Origin: Pohlia nutans
Taxonomy: Eukaryota > Streptophyta > Bryopsida > Bryales > Mniaceae
Length of the DNA stretch: 64,000 nt
Assembly: GCA_022496805.1 (NCBI GenBank)
Contig: CM040106.1
Coordinates: forward strand, 8,370,001-8,434,000
Reading direction: 5' to 3'
Shown: positions 41,975 through 52,562 of the stretch, one piece after another
How positions within the stretch are numbered: position 1 is the stretch's first letter
How the letters are laid out: each line of letters opens with the position of its first letter
Made by a program: the position numbers and the translations under genes
Notes under the pieces: model-generated
Database searches by the model: none
Told to the model about the DNA's origin: nothing
The model's input: the letters and a program-made list of their open reading frames with translations, nothing else

Positions 41975-42236
41975 TTAGGATTGCTCGAATAGAGAGTCTA
42001 ATCCTTTGGTCGGTAAGAGAGAGGCCGAGAAGGGTCCTACGTCCGAGAAAAAAGTCGGTGCCGGGCGCTCGATGATGTTGATACTGGTCAATCGTGTTGT
42101 TGATTGGTCAACGTTGTCTTCGCTCCATTCCAAATATGCATGTTGGTAGTGTTGGATCAGGTCGAATGTTTTGGCTAACACTTCCGCATATTGCTGCGCC
42201 TTATCTTCCGCCTCCTCCAGCTCGAAAACCATGGGT
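41975..42236 (-). pseudogene. coiled-coil exon, downstream half, split by copia-2
   Basis: Continues the frame that starts at the minus-strand ATG at 47970-47972 and runs to 47918, is interrupted by copia-2 plus one TGCTG, and resumes here. Joined, the sequence passes a Gln run into an acidic helix (FELEEAEDKAQQYAEVLAK) and IQHYQHAYLEWSEDN, then a hydrophobic tail to a stop at 41975. One TGA lies in the upstream half near 47955. The family is not recognised. Being next to the large CACTA-type element, it may be a transposon gene. Confidence 0.4.
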
Positions 42237-42241
42237 TGCTG

Positions 42242-42559
42242 TATTGAAGGTTAGATTAGAATGCCAAAGCCTCACACAAACACTTGGAATGCATAGGAAA
42301 GAGATGATCTTTACTCATGGGCTGCCCCTCTTAAGTAGCACACCCAAGGGAGTCCCCTTGGCAAACCATATGGGACATCAGCCCATACTCCACTCCTAGT
42401 ACACTAGGATCAGCCCATATCACTTGGGAGACCCAATTCTCATTATCTCTAACTAGTACCACTTCTCTAGTTGCTAGTCTAGCTCATTCGCATCATCTAC
42501 TCTAGCTAATGCGCATGGCTATGAGCAACTTCAGCCCACGCAATCATCCTACTTCAACA
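42242..42559 (-). repeat. 3' LTR of copia-2 (left end)
   Basis: Plus-strand ends TATTGAAGG and CTACTTCAACA; on the coding strand TGTTGAAG...CTTCAATA. The polyprotein stop codon lies 16 bp inside it. Confidence 0.95.
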
Positions 42560-45500
42560 CTCCCACTTTGCGAATAGCCAAAGCCTTCGAGCCCAAATGC
42601 CACCACTAGTCTTTGATGTCGATCTCTCGCAAGAGCCTTTGTGAGCACGTCCGCCACCATGTGCTCCGTTGGACAATACTTCAACTCTATCACCTTCATC
42701 TCTAACTTCTCTCGAATGAAGTGATATTGCACATCAATGTGCTTTGTACGTGAGTGATGCGTTGGATTCTTCGCCAATGACATACTCCCTTGGTTGTCAC
42801 ACATGATTGTTGTAGCCTCCTCTTGAGTGCATCTCACATCCGCCATTAGTTGCCTCAACCAAATGGCCTCCTTCGTACCGTGGCTCGTCGCCATGTACTC
42901 CGCCTCAACCGTTGACGTGGCCGTGGTTTGTTGGCGCTTGCTATTCCATGAAACGGCCCCCGATCCAACTTTGAACATGTACCCCGTGGTGGATCTACGA
43001 TCATTGGTATCACCCGCATAATCCGCATCACAATACCCACTCAACACAATGTTGTCACCTCCAAGACACAACCTCACATCACTTGTGCCTTTCAAGTACC
43101 GCATGATCCTCTTGACCGCAACCCAATGACTTGAACCCGGTCTTGCCATGTGTTGACTCACAACGCTGATTGGATACGCAAGGTCCGGCCTTGTTGCAAT
43201 CATAGCATACATCAATGACCCTACAGCTTGCTTGTATGGCACATCCACCATAGATTGAGCCTCTAATGCATACTCCTCATCGGTGAGTTTCACGAGTTTG
43301 GAATTCACATCCAATGGAGTGCCAACCGGTTTGCAATCCTCCATGCCAAAGCGTTTGAGAACATCCATAACATACTTGCTTTGATTCATTGTTATGGTGC
43401 GTGTTGCTCTATCTCGCACAAACTCAACTCCTAAACAAAAGTGCAACTCACCCAGATCACTCATCTCGTACTCGTTCTCAAGCATTGCCTTCAATGCCTT
43501 CAAAGAGCTCATACCACTTGCAAGGATGATCAAATCATCCACATATATGATCACGATGACCACATGTTGCCCCTTTTGCATGAAATACAAGCTGTGATCA
43601 ACGATGCTCCTTGTGAACCCGATATGAACAAGAAACGTGTCAATCTTTTGATACCATGCGCGTGGAGATTGCTTCAACCCATACAATGACTTGTTCAACT
43701 TGCAAACAAGGTTCTCATTACCTCGTTGCACAAATCCTTCGGGTTGTACCATGTAGATGTCCTCGTCCAACTCGCCGTTCAAGAACGCCGTCTTCACATC
43801 CATTTGATGCATTTCCAAATCCATGGCAGCCCCGATGGCCAAAATGCATCGAATAGTGGTGAATTTCGCCACCGGTGCAAAGGTCTCATGAAAATCAACA
43901 CCTTCGATTTGTGAAAAGCCCTTTGCCACCAATCTTGCCTTATAACGAACCACATCACCCGTTGCATCTCTCTTTGCACGAAATACCCACTTACAACCGA
44001 TAGCGTTGCGATTCTTGGGGAGGGGAGTCAATTCCCAAGTGCCATTGTCCATCAACGATTTGTACTCCTCTTGCATGGCTTGCTCCCACTTGTTTGCATC
44101 ATCACAACTCAACGCTTCACGAATCGTCAATGGAGCATCTAAAAGTGCAACGTTTGCATGCTCCTCCTCACCTTGAGGGAGAATATGATTCTTCCACCAC
44201 TCGCCAAGTGGTCTACGATTTCTCTCTGGATAACGACGATCGCTCGAGGATGCATTGTCTTCAACCGCCGTTGCTTGTGCCTTTTTCTCGCCATTCTTCG
44301 TCTTCAAAGGTGGCTCCTCAATATGTTCCTCATCACCACCATCTTCGTCATCTTCGTCTTCATCAACAATATCAATAACGGGAGATTTGGAAGATTGGTC
44401 CACAATCGCTGGTTCATCGCCGCTTCTCCCACTTGGACCATCGTCCAAATTGTCTTCAACCTTGGAATTCTCGCAAAATGTCACATCACGAGCTCGAATG
44501 ATCTTCTTGGTCTCGAGCGACATGAGCCTGTACGCCTTGGTACCTTCACAATATCCAAGAAACACACATTTTGTTGCCTTGGCCTCAAGTTTGGTTCTTT
44601 GAGAATCGGGTACCTTTGCAAATGCGATGCATCCAAATGTGCGCATGTGCTCCACGCGGGGTGGCCTCCCACTCCACGCTTGCTCTGGTGTCATGTTTTG
44701 AACCGCACTCGTCGGGCATCGGTTGCGTGTGTACACCGCAGTCACCACCGCTTCCGCCCAAAGGTCCAAACCCAAATTTTGTGCATGCAACATACTCCTT
44801 GCCATTTCCACAATTGTTCGATTTGCACGCTCTGCAACTCCGTTTTGTTGTGGTGTATATGGCGTTGTGGTTTGTCTAGCAATGCCTTCTTTCTTCAATA
44901 ACTCTCCAAATTGGTTGGACAAGAACTCGCCGCCATTATCCGATCGAAACACCTTGATCTTGTGCTCGGATTGCTTCTCAACCAACGCCTTGAACCCTTT
45001 GAACTTCTCAAAACAATCGCTCTTTGCTTTGATCGGATACAACCATATCTTCCTCGAAAAATCATCAATGAACGTCACAAAATACTTGCAACCCCCCATA
45101 GACGTGGTCTTCATTGGACCGCACACGTCGGAATGCACAATCTCAAGAACCTTGGTTGCACGAGTTGCCCCATCAACTGGAAACGGTGAGCGTTGTTGCT
45201 TGCCTTCAATACAACCCTCACATGTGAATGAACTAGGTGCGACGTGTGATTGTGCAAGATCCATGCCACTTACCATTCCACGGAGTGCTTTCACACTCTT
45301 GACATTCAAATGCCCGAGACGACGATGCCACAATGCCAACTTGTCTTCGTTTGAACTCGATTGCACCAACGTTGCCGATTCCGCCGCGTGCATCTTGGAA
45401 AACTTGATTTGGTACAAGCCGTTGACTTCGTGTATAATGGCCACCTCCTCACGACTTGGAGACAACACAAAACACCCTTGGTCGCTAAATTCCACTCGCA

Positions 45501-46644
45501 AATGCTTCATCACCAAATGTCGCACCGATAAAAGATTTGCCTTCAACTTGGGAACGTGGAGGACATCATGGATGGTAATTGTCTTCACACGACCCTTCAC
45601 CTCGGTGTCTACGACGATGGATCCTTTACCCACGGCTTGAAGAACCGTATCATCACCCAAAATGACATTCTTTGGAGATATGACGTGATATGATTGGAAA
45701 CAAGTCCTAATGGGCGCCATGTGACTCGAGGCTCCCGAATCAACAATCCAATCGATCACACTACCATTGCATGACACGTCACTTGCCATCATTGCATACT
45801 CGTCCCCGTCATCACTACAAGAAGAGACGCTAGTCATAAATGCGTACTCATCACCTGCATCGTTGACCTTTGTATTGTTGGCACTTTCCTCTCTCTTGCG
45901 TTTGTAGCAAAATTTTGCCAAATGGCCCTTCTTACCGCAATAGTAGCATACCTTGTCTGTAGAGCTCCCACTGGCACCGCTCTTGGATTGCTTCGCCATA
46001 AGCGCCGCGCTATCGCCACGAGTCTCGTTCTCTTTGCGCCGCGAGAGTTCATGCAACAACCGTGATGTCACATAATCAAGAGTGAGCTCGCTAATGGGCC
46101 TACTCTCCATAGCAACGATAAGATACTCGTACGACGGCGGCAAACTCTCGAGGAGCGTCATAACGATATCACCGTCGGTAATGTTGACGTCTGCGCCGTT
46201 GAGCTGATCCGCAAGAGCCTTGACTTTGTTGATGTGTGCCAACATGTCGTCGTTTTCTTCCATCTTGATGGTGAAAAACTTGCGCCTCAAAAACAAGATA
46301 TTGACCAAGCTCTTTGCCTCATGAATATTGCAAAGCTTGGCCCATGCCTCGGCAGGAGTCTTGCACGACCGAATATGAGAAAGCTGGGAATCAGAAAGAT
46401 TAAGAGCCAAAATCGCAAAGGCCTTTTTCTCTCGCCGAGTGTACGCAGTTCGTACCCTAGCCTCGGCGTCGGACGAAGGCGGTTCCTCACTACCCTCAAC
46501 TATCTCCCACAATTCTTTTTCGGCCATGACCATTTCCATCTTGAATTTCCACAAGTGGAAGTTGACGCCATCGAACTTGTCTACAACCTTAGCACCTTCA
46601 CCCTCAAATGTAGCCATATCCTTGATTGAAGGACGTACGCTCAC
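42544..46644 (-). CDS. copia-2 Gag-Pol polyprotein, intact
   Basis: The 1366-codon frame probably starts at the second Met (residue 10, MATFEGEG), the one conserved in copia-1. Gag (UBN2/capsid type) spans about 20-210. The CCHC knuckle CYYCGKKGHLAKFC is at 233-246 and the protease DSGA at 302-305. The integrase zinc motif has H440, H445, C475 and C478; its catalytic triad is D506, D569 and E605 (35 residues between the last two). RT covers about 865-1110 with YVDD at 1034-1037. RNase H at the C-terminus has CDADYAGD, TVEAEYMA and CDNQ. All known catalytic residues are present. The single frame means Gag-to-Pol ratio is not set by frameshift. It acts in cytoplasmic particles and then in the nucleus. 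Confidence 0.96.
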   Translation of the reverse strand: MSVRPSIKDMATFEGEGAKVVDKFDGVNFHLWKFKMEMVMAEKELWEIVEGSEEPPSSDAEARVRTAYTRREKKAFAILALNLSDSQLSHIRSCKTPAEAWAKLCNIHEAKSLVNILFLRRKFFTIKMEENDDMLAHINKVKALADQLNGADVNITDGDIVMTLLESLPPSYEYLIVAMESRPISELTLDYVTSRLLHELSRRKENETRGDSAALMAKQSKSGASGSSTDKVCYYCGKKGHLAKFCYKRKREESANNTKVNDAGDEYAFMTSVSSCSDDGDEYAMMASDVSCNGSVIDWIVDSGASSHMAPIRTCFQSYHVISPKNVILGDDTVLQAVGKGSIVVDTEVKGRVKTITIHDVLHVPKLKANLLSVRHLVMKHLRVEFSDQGCFVLSPSREEVAIIHEVNGLYQIKFSKMHAAESATLVQSSSNEDKLALWHRRLGHLNVKSVKALRGMVSGMDLAQSHVAPSSFTCEGCIEGKQQRSPFPVDGATRATKVLEIVHSDVCGPMKTTSMGGCKYFVTFIDDFSRKIWLYPIKAKSDCFEKFKGFKALVEKQSEHKIKVFRSDNGGEFLSNQFGELLKKEGIARQTTTPYTPQQNGVAERANRTIVEMARSMLHAQNLGLDLWAEAVVTAVYTRNRCPTSAVQNMTPEQAWSGRPPRVEHMRTFGCIAFAKVPDSQRTKLEAKATKCVFLGYCEGTKAYRLMSLETKKIIRARDVTFCENSKVEDNLDDGPSGRSGDEPAIVDQSSKSPVIDIVDEDEDDEDGGDEEHIEEPPLKTKNGEKKAQATAVEDNASSSDRRYPERNRRPLGEWWKNHILPQGEEEHANVALLDAPLTIREALSCDDANKWEQAMQEEYKSLMDNGTWELTPLPKNRNAIGCKWVFRAKRDATGDVVRYKARLVAKGFSQIEGVDFHETFAPVAKFTTIRCILAIGAAMDLEMHQMDVKTAFLNGELDEDIYMVQPEGFVQRGNENLVCKLNKSLYGLKQSPRAWYQKIDTFLVHIGFTRSIVDHSLYFMQKGQHVVIVIIYVDDLIILASGMSSLKALKAMLENEYEMSDLGELHFCLGVEFVRDRATRTITMNQSKYVMDVLKRFGMEDCKPVGTPLDVNSKLVKLTDEEYALEAQSMVDVPYKQAVGSLMYAMIATRPDLAYPISVVSQHMARPGSSHWVAVKRIMRYLKGTSDVRLCLGGDNIVLSGYCDADYAGDTNDRRSTTGYMFKVGSGAVSWNSKRQQTTATSTVEAEYMATSHGTKEAIWLRQLMADVRCTQEEATTIMCDNQGSMSLAKNPTHHSRTKHIDVQYHFIREKLEMKVIELKYCPTEHMVADVLTKALARDRHQRLVVAFGLEGFGYSQSGSVEVG

Positions 46645-47585
46645 AAAATTCAGCCCCTAGAAAGCTAAGAAAAATTGTTTTTATGATTTTTTGACAATTT
46701 TGTGATTTGTGAGGCAAATTGCACACGTACGTGCTTCTAATGCCTCCAAACTAATTCCAAACACTAAATCAGCACCTTTGTGCTACACATCAACCTCACA
46801 ACACTCAATCGTGATGGTTCTTAGTGAATTTGCACAAGATCATACCACAACACCCTAACTAGGAGAATTGCGCACTCGTTGGCTCAAATCCACTCAAATC
46901 AGCACCCTTGTGCTTCACAACACGTAATGCACCCTATGGACACCCTTGTGCCTTCCAAGGACTCTAAATCAATGCAAATTCAGCCCCTTCAAGTCCTAAT
47001 TGCATTGAAATTCATCAAATCAGCCCCGTTGTGCATTCACTAACCCAAACTCTAATTTTGAGCACTCCAAGGGCATAACTCACATTCCAAACCCTTGTGC
47101 AAGAATTGCAATACCAAAATCAGATTGTAGACTCACCCCAAGAGCCTCAAAGCATAAAAGTGCCTTGCAACAACACAAGTGCACAAATTGAGCACAAATT
47201 GAGCCAATAAGCTCCAATAAGCTCCAATAAGCTCCAATAAGCTCCAATAAGCTCCAATCAGCTCCAATATACTCCAACAAGCACCAATAAGCTCCAAAGC
47301 TCCAATTCAGCCCTTGTAGACGTGTATAAACTCCAAAGTGCTCCAAAGTGCTCCAAAAGCTCCAAATCAACAAATGATAGCTCCAAAGTGCGAATTCAGC
47401 CCTCCAACACGTAGATCAAAGGTAGGAAGATTGTAATACCTCCCAATGTCGAAATCAGCCCACCAAAGCTCGAATTCAGCCCTCCAAAGTTCCAAATCAG
47501 CGCTCCAATACTCCAAAATCAGCGCTCCAACGCACGACCTCCACACAATGAGCAATCTAATCTTTGACTCACGCAAAACACATGA
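46645..47585. other. copia-2 untranslated leader
   Basis: About 0.94 kb, A/C-rich on the plus strand, with many CTCCAAA and CACCTTTGTGC-like phrases, similar in style to the copia-1 leader. It contains the GCTCCAATAA tandem repeat at 47211-47300. Confidence 0.75.
47211..47300. repeat. 10-bp tandem repeat GCTCCAATAA in copia-2 leader
   Basis: Exact 10-bp units run from about 47211 to 47250, with degenerate units to about 47300. The copia-1 leader has only scattered CTCCAAA phrases, so the array grew after the copies split or is variable. Confidence 0.85.
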
Positions 47586-47599
47586 GTGGGCCCATAACC
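47586..47599 (-). promoter_or_regulatory. copia-2 primer-binding site, tRNA-iMet anticodon-arm type
   Basis: The plus strand reads GTGGGCCCATAACC directly inside the LTR, 14 of 14 bases of the anticodon stem-loop of plant initiator tRNA-Met. The 3' end of such a primer would be at the anticodon arm, not CCA, so a cleaved tRNA half is implied. Confidence 0.82.
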
Positions 47600-47917
47600 T
47601 ATTGAAGGTTAGATTAGAATGCCAAAGCCTCACACAAACACTTGGAATGCATAGGAAAGAGATGATCTTTACTCATGGGCTGCCCCTCTTAAGTAGCACA
47701 CCCAAGGGAGTCCCCTTGGCAAACCATATGGGACATCAGCCCATACTCCACTCCTAGTACACTAGGATCAGCCCATATCACTTGGGAGACCCAATTCTCA
47801 TTATCTCTAACTAGTACCACTTCTCTAGTTGCTAGTCTAGCTCATTCGCATCATCTACTCTAGCTAATGCGCATGGCTATGAGCAACTTCAGCCCACGCA
47901 ATCATCCTACTTCAACA
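47600..47917 (-). repeat. 5' LTR of copia-2 (right end)
   Basis: 318 bp, identical by eye to 42242-42559. It contains the short phrase AGAGATGATCTTTACTCA also found in the copia-1 LTR. Confidence 0.95.
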
Positions 47918-47972
47918 TGCTGCTCCTTCGAAAGTGTTGTGTTGCTCGCCTTTCACTTGAAGAAACCCATGT
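47918..47972 (-). pseudogene. coiled-coil exon, upstream half, split by copia-2
   Basis: A minus-strand ATG at 47970-47972 opens MGFFK, then TGA (a CGA-to-TGA change would explain it), then KASNTTLSKEQQ up to the copia-2 junction at 47918. The frame continues without change at 42236 on the other side of copia-2 once one TGCTG is removed. Confidence 0.38.
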
Positions 47973-50199
47973 TTTTTTGGACGGGCCCTTTAACATGAGA
48001 CTACATTTTGTGTAGCATCAGCCTTGTAGACTATGATATTAAAAAAAAATTGTTATATTTGACAAGCAAAAAACGTGCAAAAACCTCAACAAACATGTCC
48101 TGATGTCAGGACGTCTTGCAAAAAACGTCTGAAAATATGGGGGGTTCGAATGTCTCCAACTTGTGCCATATGGTAGCCACGTTGCATCCACATAAGCGGC
48201 CCAAAGGCGGGCACAGCCACGCGGGATTTCAATATCTGTTGCCCCATTATTATGTGGCAAATGACAAGGTGGCAGGAAATTGTGACGTGGACCCGCCATT
48301 GTAGATGTCGTGGCACAAAATGCTGACGTGGCATGCCAGGTGAGCATAAATTTCACATCATGAAAGACGACGCAGATGTTATTGTGGACGTCAAAATAAA
48401 CGTCGGTGTATTTCAACAAACACTTTGCAGAACATCGCCATGTTCTGGCCGACGTCAATGTGACTGTGCAATAGGCAACAGTGCAATCAGACGTTTTCTA
48501 TGTCACGTTCTGTGACACGTTTCCTAACACACTGTACTGTTTGATGCCATGTCCAGATCAGCTTGACCCAATGTAAAAGTGCGTGCAACATGGGATTCAT
48601 CTATGTCGTTGTGGTTGTGGTTGTTGATATGACTGAAGACTCCATCGTTGACATGTGCTTGTTGCATAAAATTCTCTATGAGATTTCAAAACGTAGACAT
48701 GATTGTCATGCGGAATACCACTGTGAATGTCCCTTGTTCTGCAGTATTGCGCCCGAACATTACACTGTTATGTCTTTGTGTCCATAGCAGTGTTCTTATG
48801 GACAGTCCGTTGTCTGGACATCCGTCTCCCAGAGCATGCGCACCCAACATGCAGCAGCTTTGATGCACACTTGAATTCTGAGTGAATATTATCTGTGAGG
48901 GAGTATGTTTTCGACCACGTCTCTGTTAACTTCCGCGTCAGTGTGTTCATTCACTTTCGGGCTATGCAAATTTTGTAGACTGTCTTGTACAACATGCATA
49001 TCATGTAGAATACATTGTTGATGACACTTGCTTTTGTCATGCACTATGTCACTTCCTGTGAGCAAACGTCCACCTCCATGTTGACTTCGGTAACTTCATC
49101 GGCATAGCCTAATTTCCAATATTGTCTAATCATGTAGGAATAACATTTGGTGTGCTTCAGCGTAGTCACCATTGATGTTCCAAACTATTACATGAAATGT
49201 CTCTGTGGATGCATGTCTATTCCATGAGTGACATGCTCAGAAGCGCATGATCTCGTTATGGTAGCCGTTTCAGTGGTTTAGGAACTACAATACAATAATC
49301 CTTTACACGTTTTATAGAGCTTAGTATCACAAATATTAAGTGTAGCAAGCGGTTTTTACATTGGTGGTACATCAGCACTACTGATAGGTTGCCATAGTTC
49401 TCGTCCTCATAAGCCTATGAAAAATTATGCCATCTTTCAAAGTTTTGCATAATTTTGTCATGTTTGCGAACACCAAAATCACACGTACCGTTCGTTTACT
49501 AGTGGGTCACATAGCCTATACACATAAAGTTTAACATGCTGTTGTCTGTAGTTCTCGTAGATAATAGCCTTTCGTAAATAGCCTTGTAATGGGTATCTTT
49601 CAAAAATTGGAACTCCTGTAGCTCCACTTCCTTAGCCTTGCTATCGGCACTGCATTGAGCCTAAAACGGCTTTGCCATCAAGAAGCCTGCACCTGTACAA
49701 CACTGCTGCATTTCTAGGAACCGTTTATGAATTAAGTTTCCGACTACACCGTCTACCTTGGCTACATACAACATGCATTCACTGACTGTACACCGTTACG
49801 CAACACTGCATTGAGAAATCAATGAAAAAAACACTACACGTCTACATTGTTAATCAATTGTGCCATCTTCAGTATCTTCATGTCATGACACAACCAATAC
49901 ATACATTCCGTTGCTGTCATGTGGGGAGTTCAATAATTTACCGCTTCTCATCTGCGCTTATCTCCTTCATTTCTTCTTTGCGGTCTCCCCTTGTGTTGAG
50001 TTCCCTACCTGCAGCATTGCATTCAAACATGTCATAACATCTTGACTTCGAACTTGTCGCTTACAAATTTCTGTGCCATTTCCCACCTCTTATAGTGCGT
50101 ACCTTTCAAGGTCATTCACACCTACACATGCATGGACAGACTTAGTCATACATTGCAGCACTCGCAAAACAATTTCGAGTAGGATTGGCATCCTCTGCC
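47973..50199. other. left non-coding part of CACTA-2
   Basis: No convincing exon. ACGTC/GACGT motifs are frequent between 48100 and 48500. Short ORFs here change frame often and have no domain. Confidence 0.45.
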
Positions 50200-50329
50200 C
50201 CTTGCTAACCTTTGATGTGGGCTTTGCTGGTTTTGGTAGGCCTGCCGCCCTTGGTGCCGTCAGTGCTTGCACGGTCTTCATAGCGCGCCGAGGACGCGCC
50301 GTACTTCCTTCTGGTACATCGGGCACCTA
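50200..50329 (-). pseudogene. basic Pro/Ala/Lys-rich exon of the CACTA-2 minus-strand gene
   Basis: An acceptor (TCTAG on the minus strand) precedes 50329. The frame (VPDVPEG, then LPKPAKPTSK) ends at a donor (AAAG|GTTAGC) near 50200. Composition and strand fit a late exon of the Transposase_24-type gene. Confidence 0.35.
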
Positions 50330-50784
50330 GATTCGCAACCACTTCAGCACCCACTATGCACGTTCCAAGTACAGTCATTCACGGAATTTCATGAAACAAG
50401 GCCACAACACATGATCAATTTCACTTCCTACATCCATATCTAGCCAAATTTTGGTCTTTACGTGAGGTTCGCATTGCCATGCTACGACTTGCACATGACT
50501 TACATACTTCAGAACACGAGTACCACAAGCTTGTCTTATATATCATATATACTATTATTTGGAATTCACTGTGGCAACTGGCCATTTCATTAGAACCTTT
50601 CAGAGCTATGTCGTACCCCTATAACAATGCCCTTCCCTGACGGACATGAATCTTGAAGACCACACCGTTAATGTAGAGCATTGCGTAATATGTTTTGTGC
50701 ATTGAAACGTTATCATACACTACTGTGGAGAAATACGCTCTGCCCTTCCGATCTCACATTACCTGATCGGCCTGGTCAACCTTT

Positions 50785-51309
50785 GCAGCTGGGGCCACTA
50801 CCTTATTCACTTCAGTTGTCGGATTAGGGTTCTGCATTGCCACTGTGATGTCATATGCATCCTCCACATGCTCCGTGTCTGCTTGTGATGCTTCGTTGCC
50901 CTGATTGGGAAGCTACGCGGAATCCGGCTCTACACCTTCGTCCCCCGACCTGCTGTGCCAGTTCTTCGACCTCCTCAGCGGCTCCTTTCAGCGCATCCTC
51001 TTCACCATCAATAGACATGGGACAAGGTTCTTCCATGGGCGATGGCAGGTTCTTTGTGTGGACGACGTCCATCTCTTCAGCATCAGGTGGTGCCATATCC
51101 GGAGCATTCGGTGTTGTTGCAAGAAACAACTTCATCATTGCCTCGAGTAGCCTGTGCGCTTTGTCCATCTTCAGCTCTAGCCTTGCCGCATTCTCCTCCA
51201 TCTCAGTAATCCTTGTGCCTAGTCCTTCAATGTCCTTTTTCTGATCTGCACCGTTCCCGGCTTTCTCTTCCTGTTGTCGTATATACTCTCTCGCCACTTC
51301 GTCATTCAA
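50785..51309 (-). pseudogene. coiled-coil exon of the CACTA-2 minus-strand gene
   Basis: From 51309 the frame encodes an amphipathic helix (GLGTRITEMEENAARLELKMDKAHRLLEA, about residues 25-53, cited by position), then Pro/Glu/Asp-rich linkers. At a G5 run near 50947 the frame shifts; the continuing frame (NEASQADTEHVEDAYDITVA) reaches a donor (CAG|GTAATG) near 50785. Coiled coils after the Transposase_24 domain are usual in these proteins and probably mediate dimerisation. Confidence 0.45.
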
Positions 51310-51629
51310 CTCAGACTCAAAGGGTTCTCTGTTGTACTTTAGCGTCTACAACAATTCCATGCACACATGTCACTTCTATAATCCTTATCAAAAACATGCA
51401 TGGACAGAGTTCACTTACAGGACATATGTTTCTATGATATACTGCGTTTCGCATGAGGACTTCCTAATAGCGATCCATTTTCAATTATGTCCCCCGTCTG
51501 TCATCTTAGACATTCCCGACGTGTGGAACCTTCTTGTATGTAGACGCTGCTCTTTTTTTCCCTCACTGTAACTCTACATGCATTTCCCATATCTCTAGCT
51601 ATGTACAGATTCTCACCAACTTAACGAGA

Positions 51630-51830
51630 GCTGCCTTCTCAATGGTCTTGAACTGTGCTGCCTTTGATCCCTTGCCTTTACGAGATGGATCGCATGTGCT
51701 CTAATTTTTTCTTTGCCGCATCAGTAGCACGCGCACTTACAAGTTTGTTCCATTGCTCATCAGTCACCTATGGAGGTTTTGCTGACTTCAGGTCAATGAG
51801 GTGATTCAGTCGCCAACAACCCACGATCAA
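51630..51830 (-). pseudogene. middle exon of the CACTA-2 Transposase_24-type gene
   Basis: The minus strand reads VTDEQWNKLVSARATDAAKKK, which fits the second conserved block of Transposase_24 proteins (a W-x-x-L-V region followed by a basic stretch). At the A6 run the frame changes and continues SRKGKGSKAAQFKTIEKAAL to a donor near 51630. One TAG precedes the block. Confidence 0.45.
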
Positions 51831-52238
51831 CGCCTTTGTAATGAGTGGTTTAATCCAGCGTTTGTTGATCTTCTTCTTATGTCCTATGATCTCCAAGTCT
51901 GCAATCATAACGCTTACTTGTTACAGATGATTTCCACATTTTCAAACATATCGAGTACTGAACACATGGGACACTCTAGGCTTCCATATACGCCTATGGC
52001 ATCACGGTTGCCCACATGCGTGCTTAAGATTGCATTACTGTCGTCCATCGAATCTTATCAGCCTCAAGTGCAGCACTTGCACAGAACTTGGCCCATGCTC
52101 ACGTAATGCGCACGTCCTTGGTTGACGGTCTTACAGGACTTGCTCACGGTTCTCCTAATTTCTCATGACAACATCTGTCCTTGCCATACAACAAACACAC
52201 TACGCGTACTCATGTGGTTATGTTGGCAAGAATTTGCC

Positions 52239-52562
52239 TCATAAAGTACCTGCATATAGCCGCCTGAAAAATCGCTCCCGCTCCTCTAGGGGTTGCGCAT
52301 CCCAGCCCATAGTGGGATCCAAGTCCTTCACCAGTAGTTTCACATCATCTTCCAAGTGAGCTTTTATGATCCTATATGGCAAGCCGTTTGCATCCACCGA
52401 TACTAGTTTTCTGATTCCCTCATCACGCGGTCTGTGTAGCCTGTGGAAGCGCTCTGCTGACCTCGCAGGCTGATTCTCTTCTTCCTCATCCGATTCTTCA
52501 TCGTCCTCCTGTTCATGTGTCTCATACCCTCCGCTGTTGAGAAACATACAATCCCAGTTCAA
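52239..52562 (-). pseudogene. Transposase_24 N-terminal domain exon (CACTA-2)
   Basis: The minus-strand frame of 107 codons begins with an acidic segment (EDDEESDEEEENQ) and then has the hallmark V-D-x-N-G-x-P-Y and L-x-x-DLDP patterns (KLVSVDANGLPYRIIKAHL, then LLVKDLDPTMGWD). The same two patterns appear in the plus-strand gene at 13161-13260, which supports the family call for both. It ends in a stop at 52239 that may be the intron. Confidence 0.55.

Larger units (their letters stand above)
42242..47917 (-). mobile_element. intact Ty1/copia retrotransposon copia-2
   Basis: The 5676-bp minus-strand element has 318-bp LTRs that are identical by eye, the target duplication TGCTG (42237-42241 and 47918-47922), a tRNA-iMet-half-type PBS, one uninterrupted 1366-codon gag-pol frame, and a purine-rich stretch before the 3' LTR (AAAGTGGGAG on the coding strand). 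It looks autonomous and very recent. It is a close relative of copia-1; the LTRs share the outer ends and the AGAGATGATCTTTACTCA block. Confidence 0.96.

Noticed and set aside
44158..45640. long plus-strand ORFs (247 and 305 codons)
   Set aside because: They lie antisense to the intact copia-2 polyprotein and show no domain.
50073..50330. 85-codon plus-strand ORF
   Set aside because: It is antisense to the minus-strand exon that has acceptor and donor sites and a basic, protein-like sequence.
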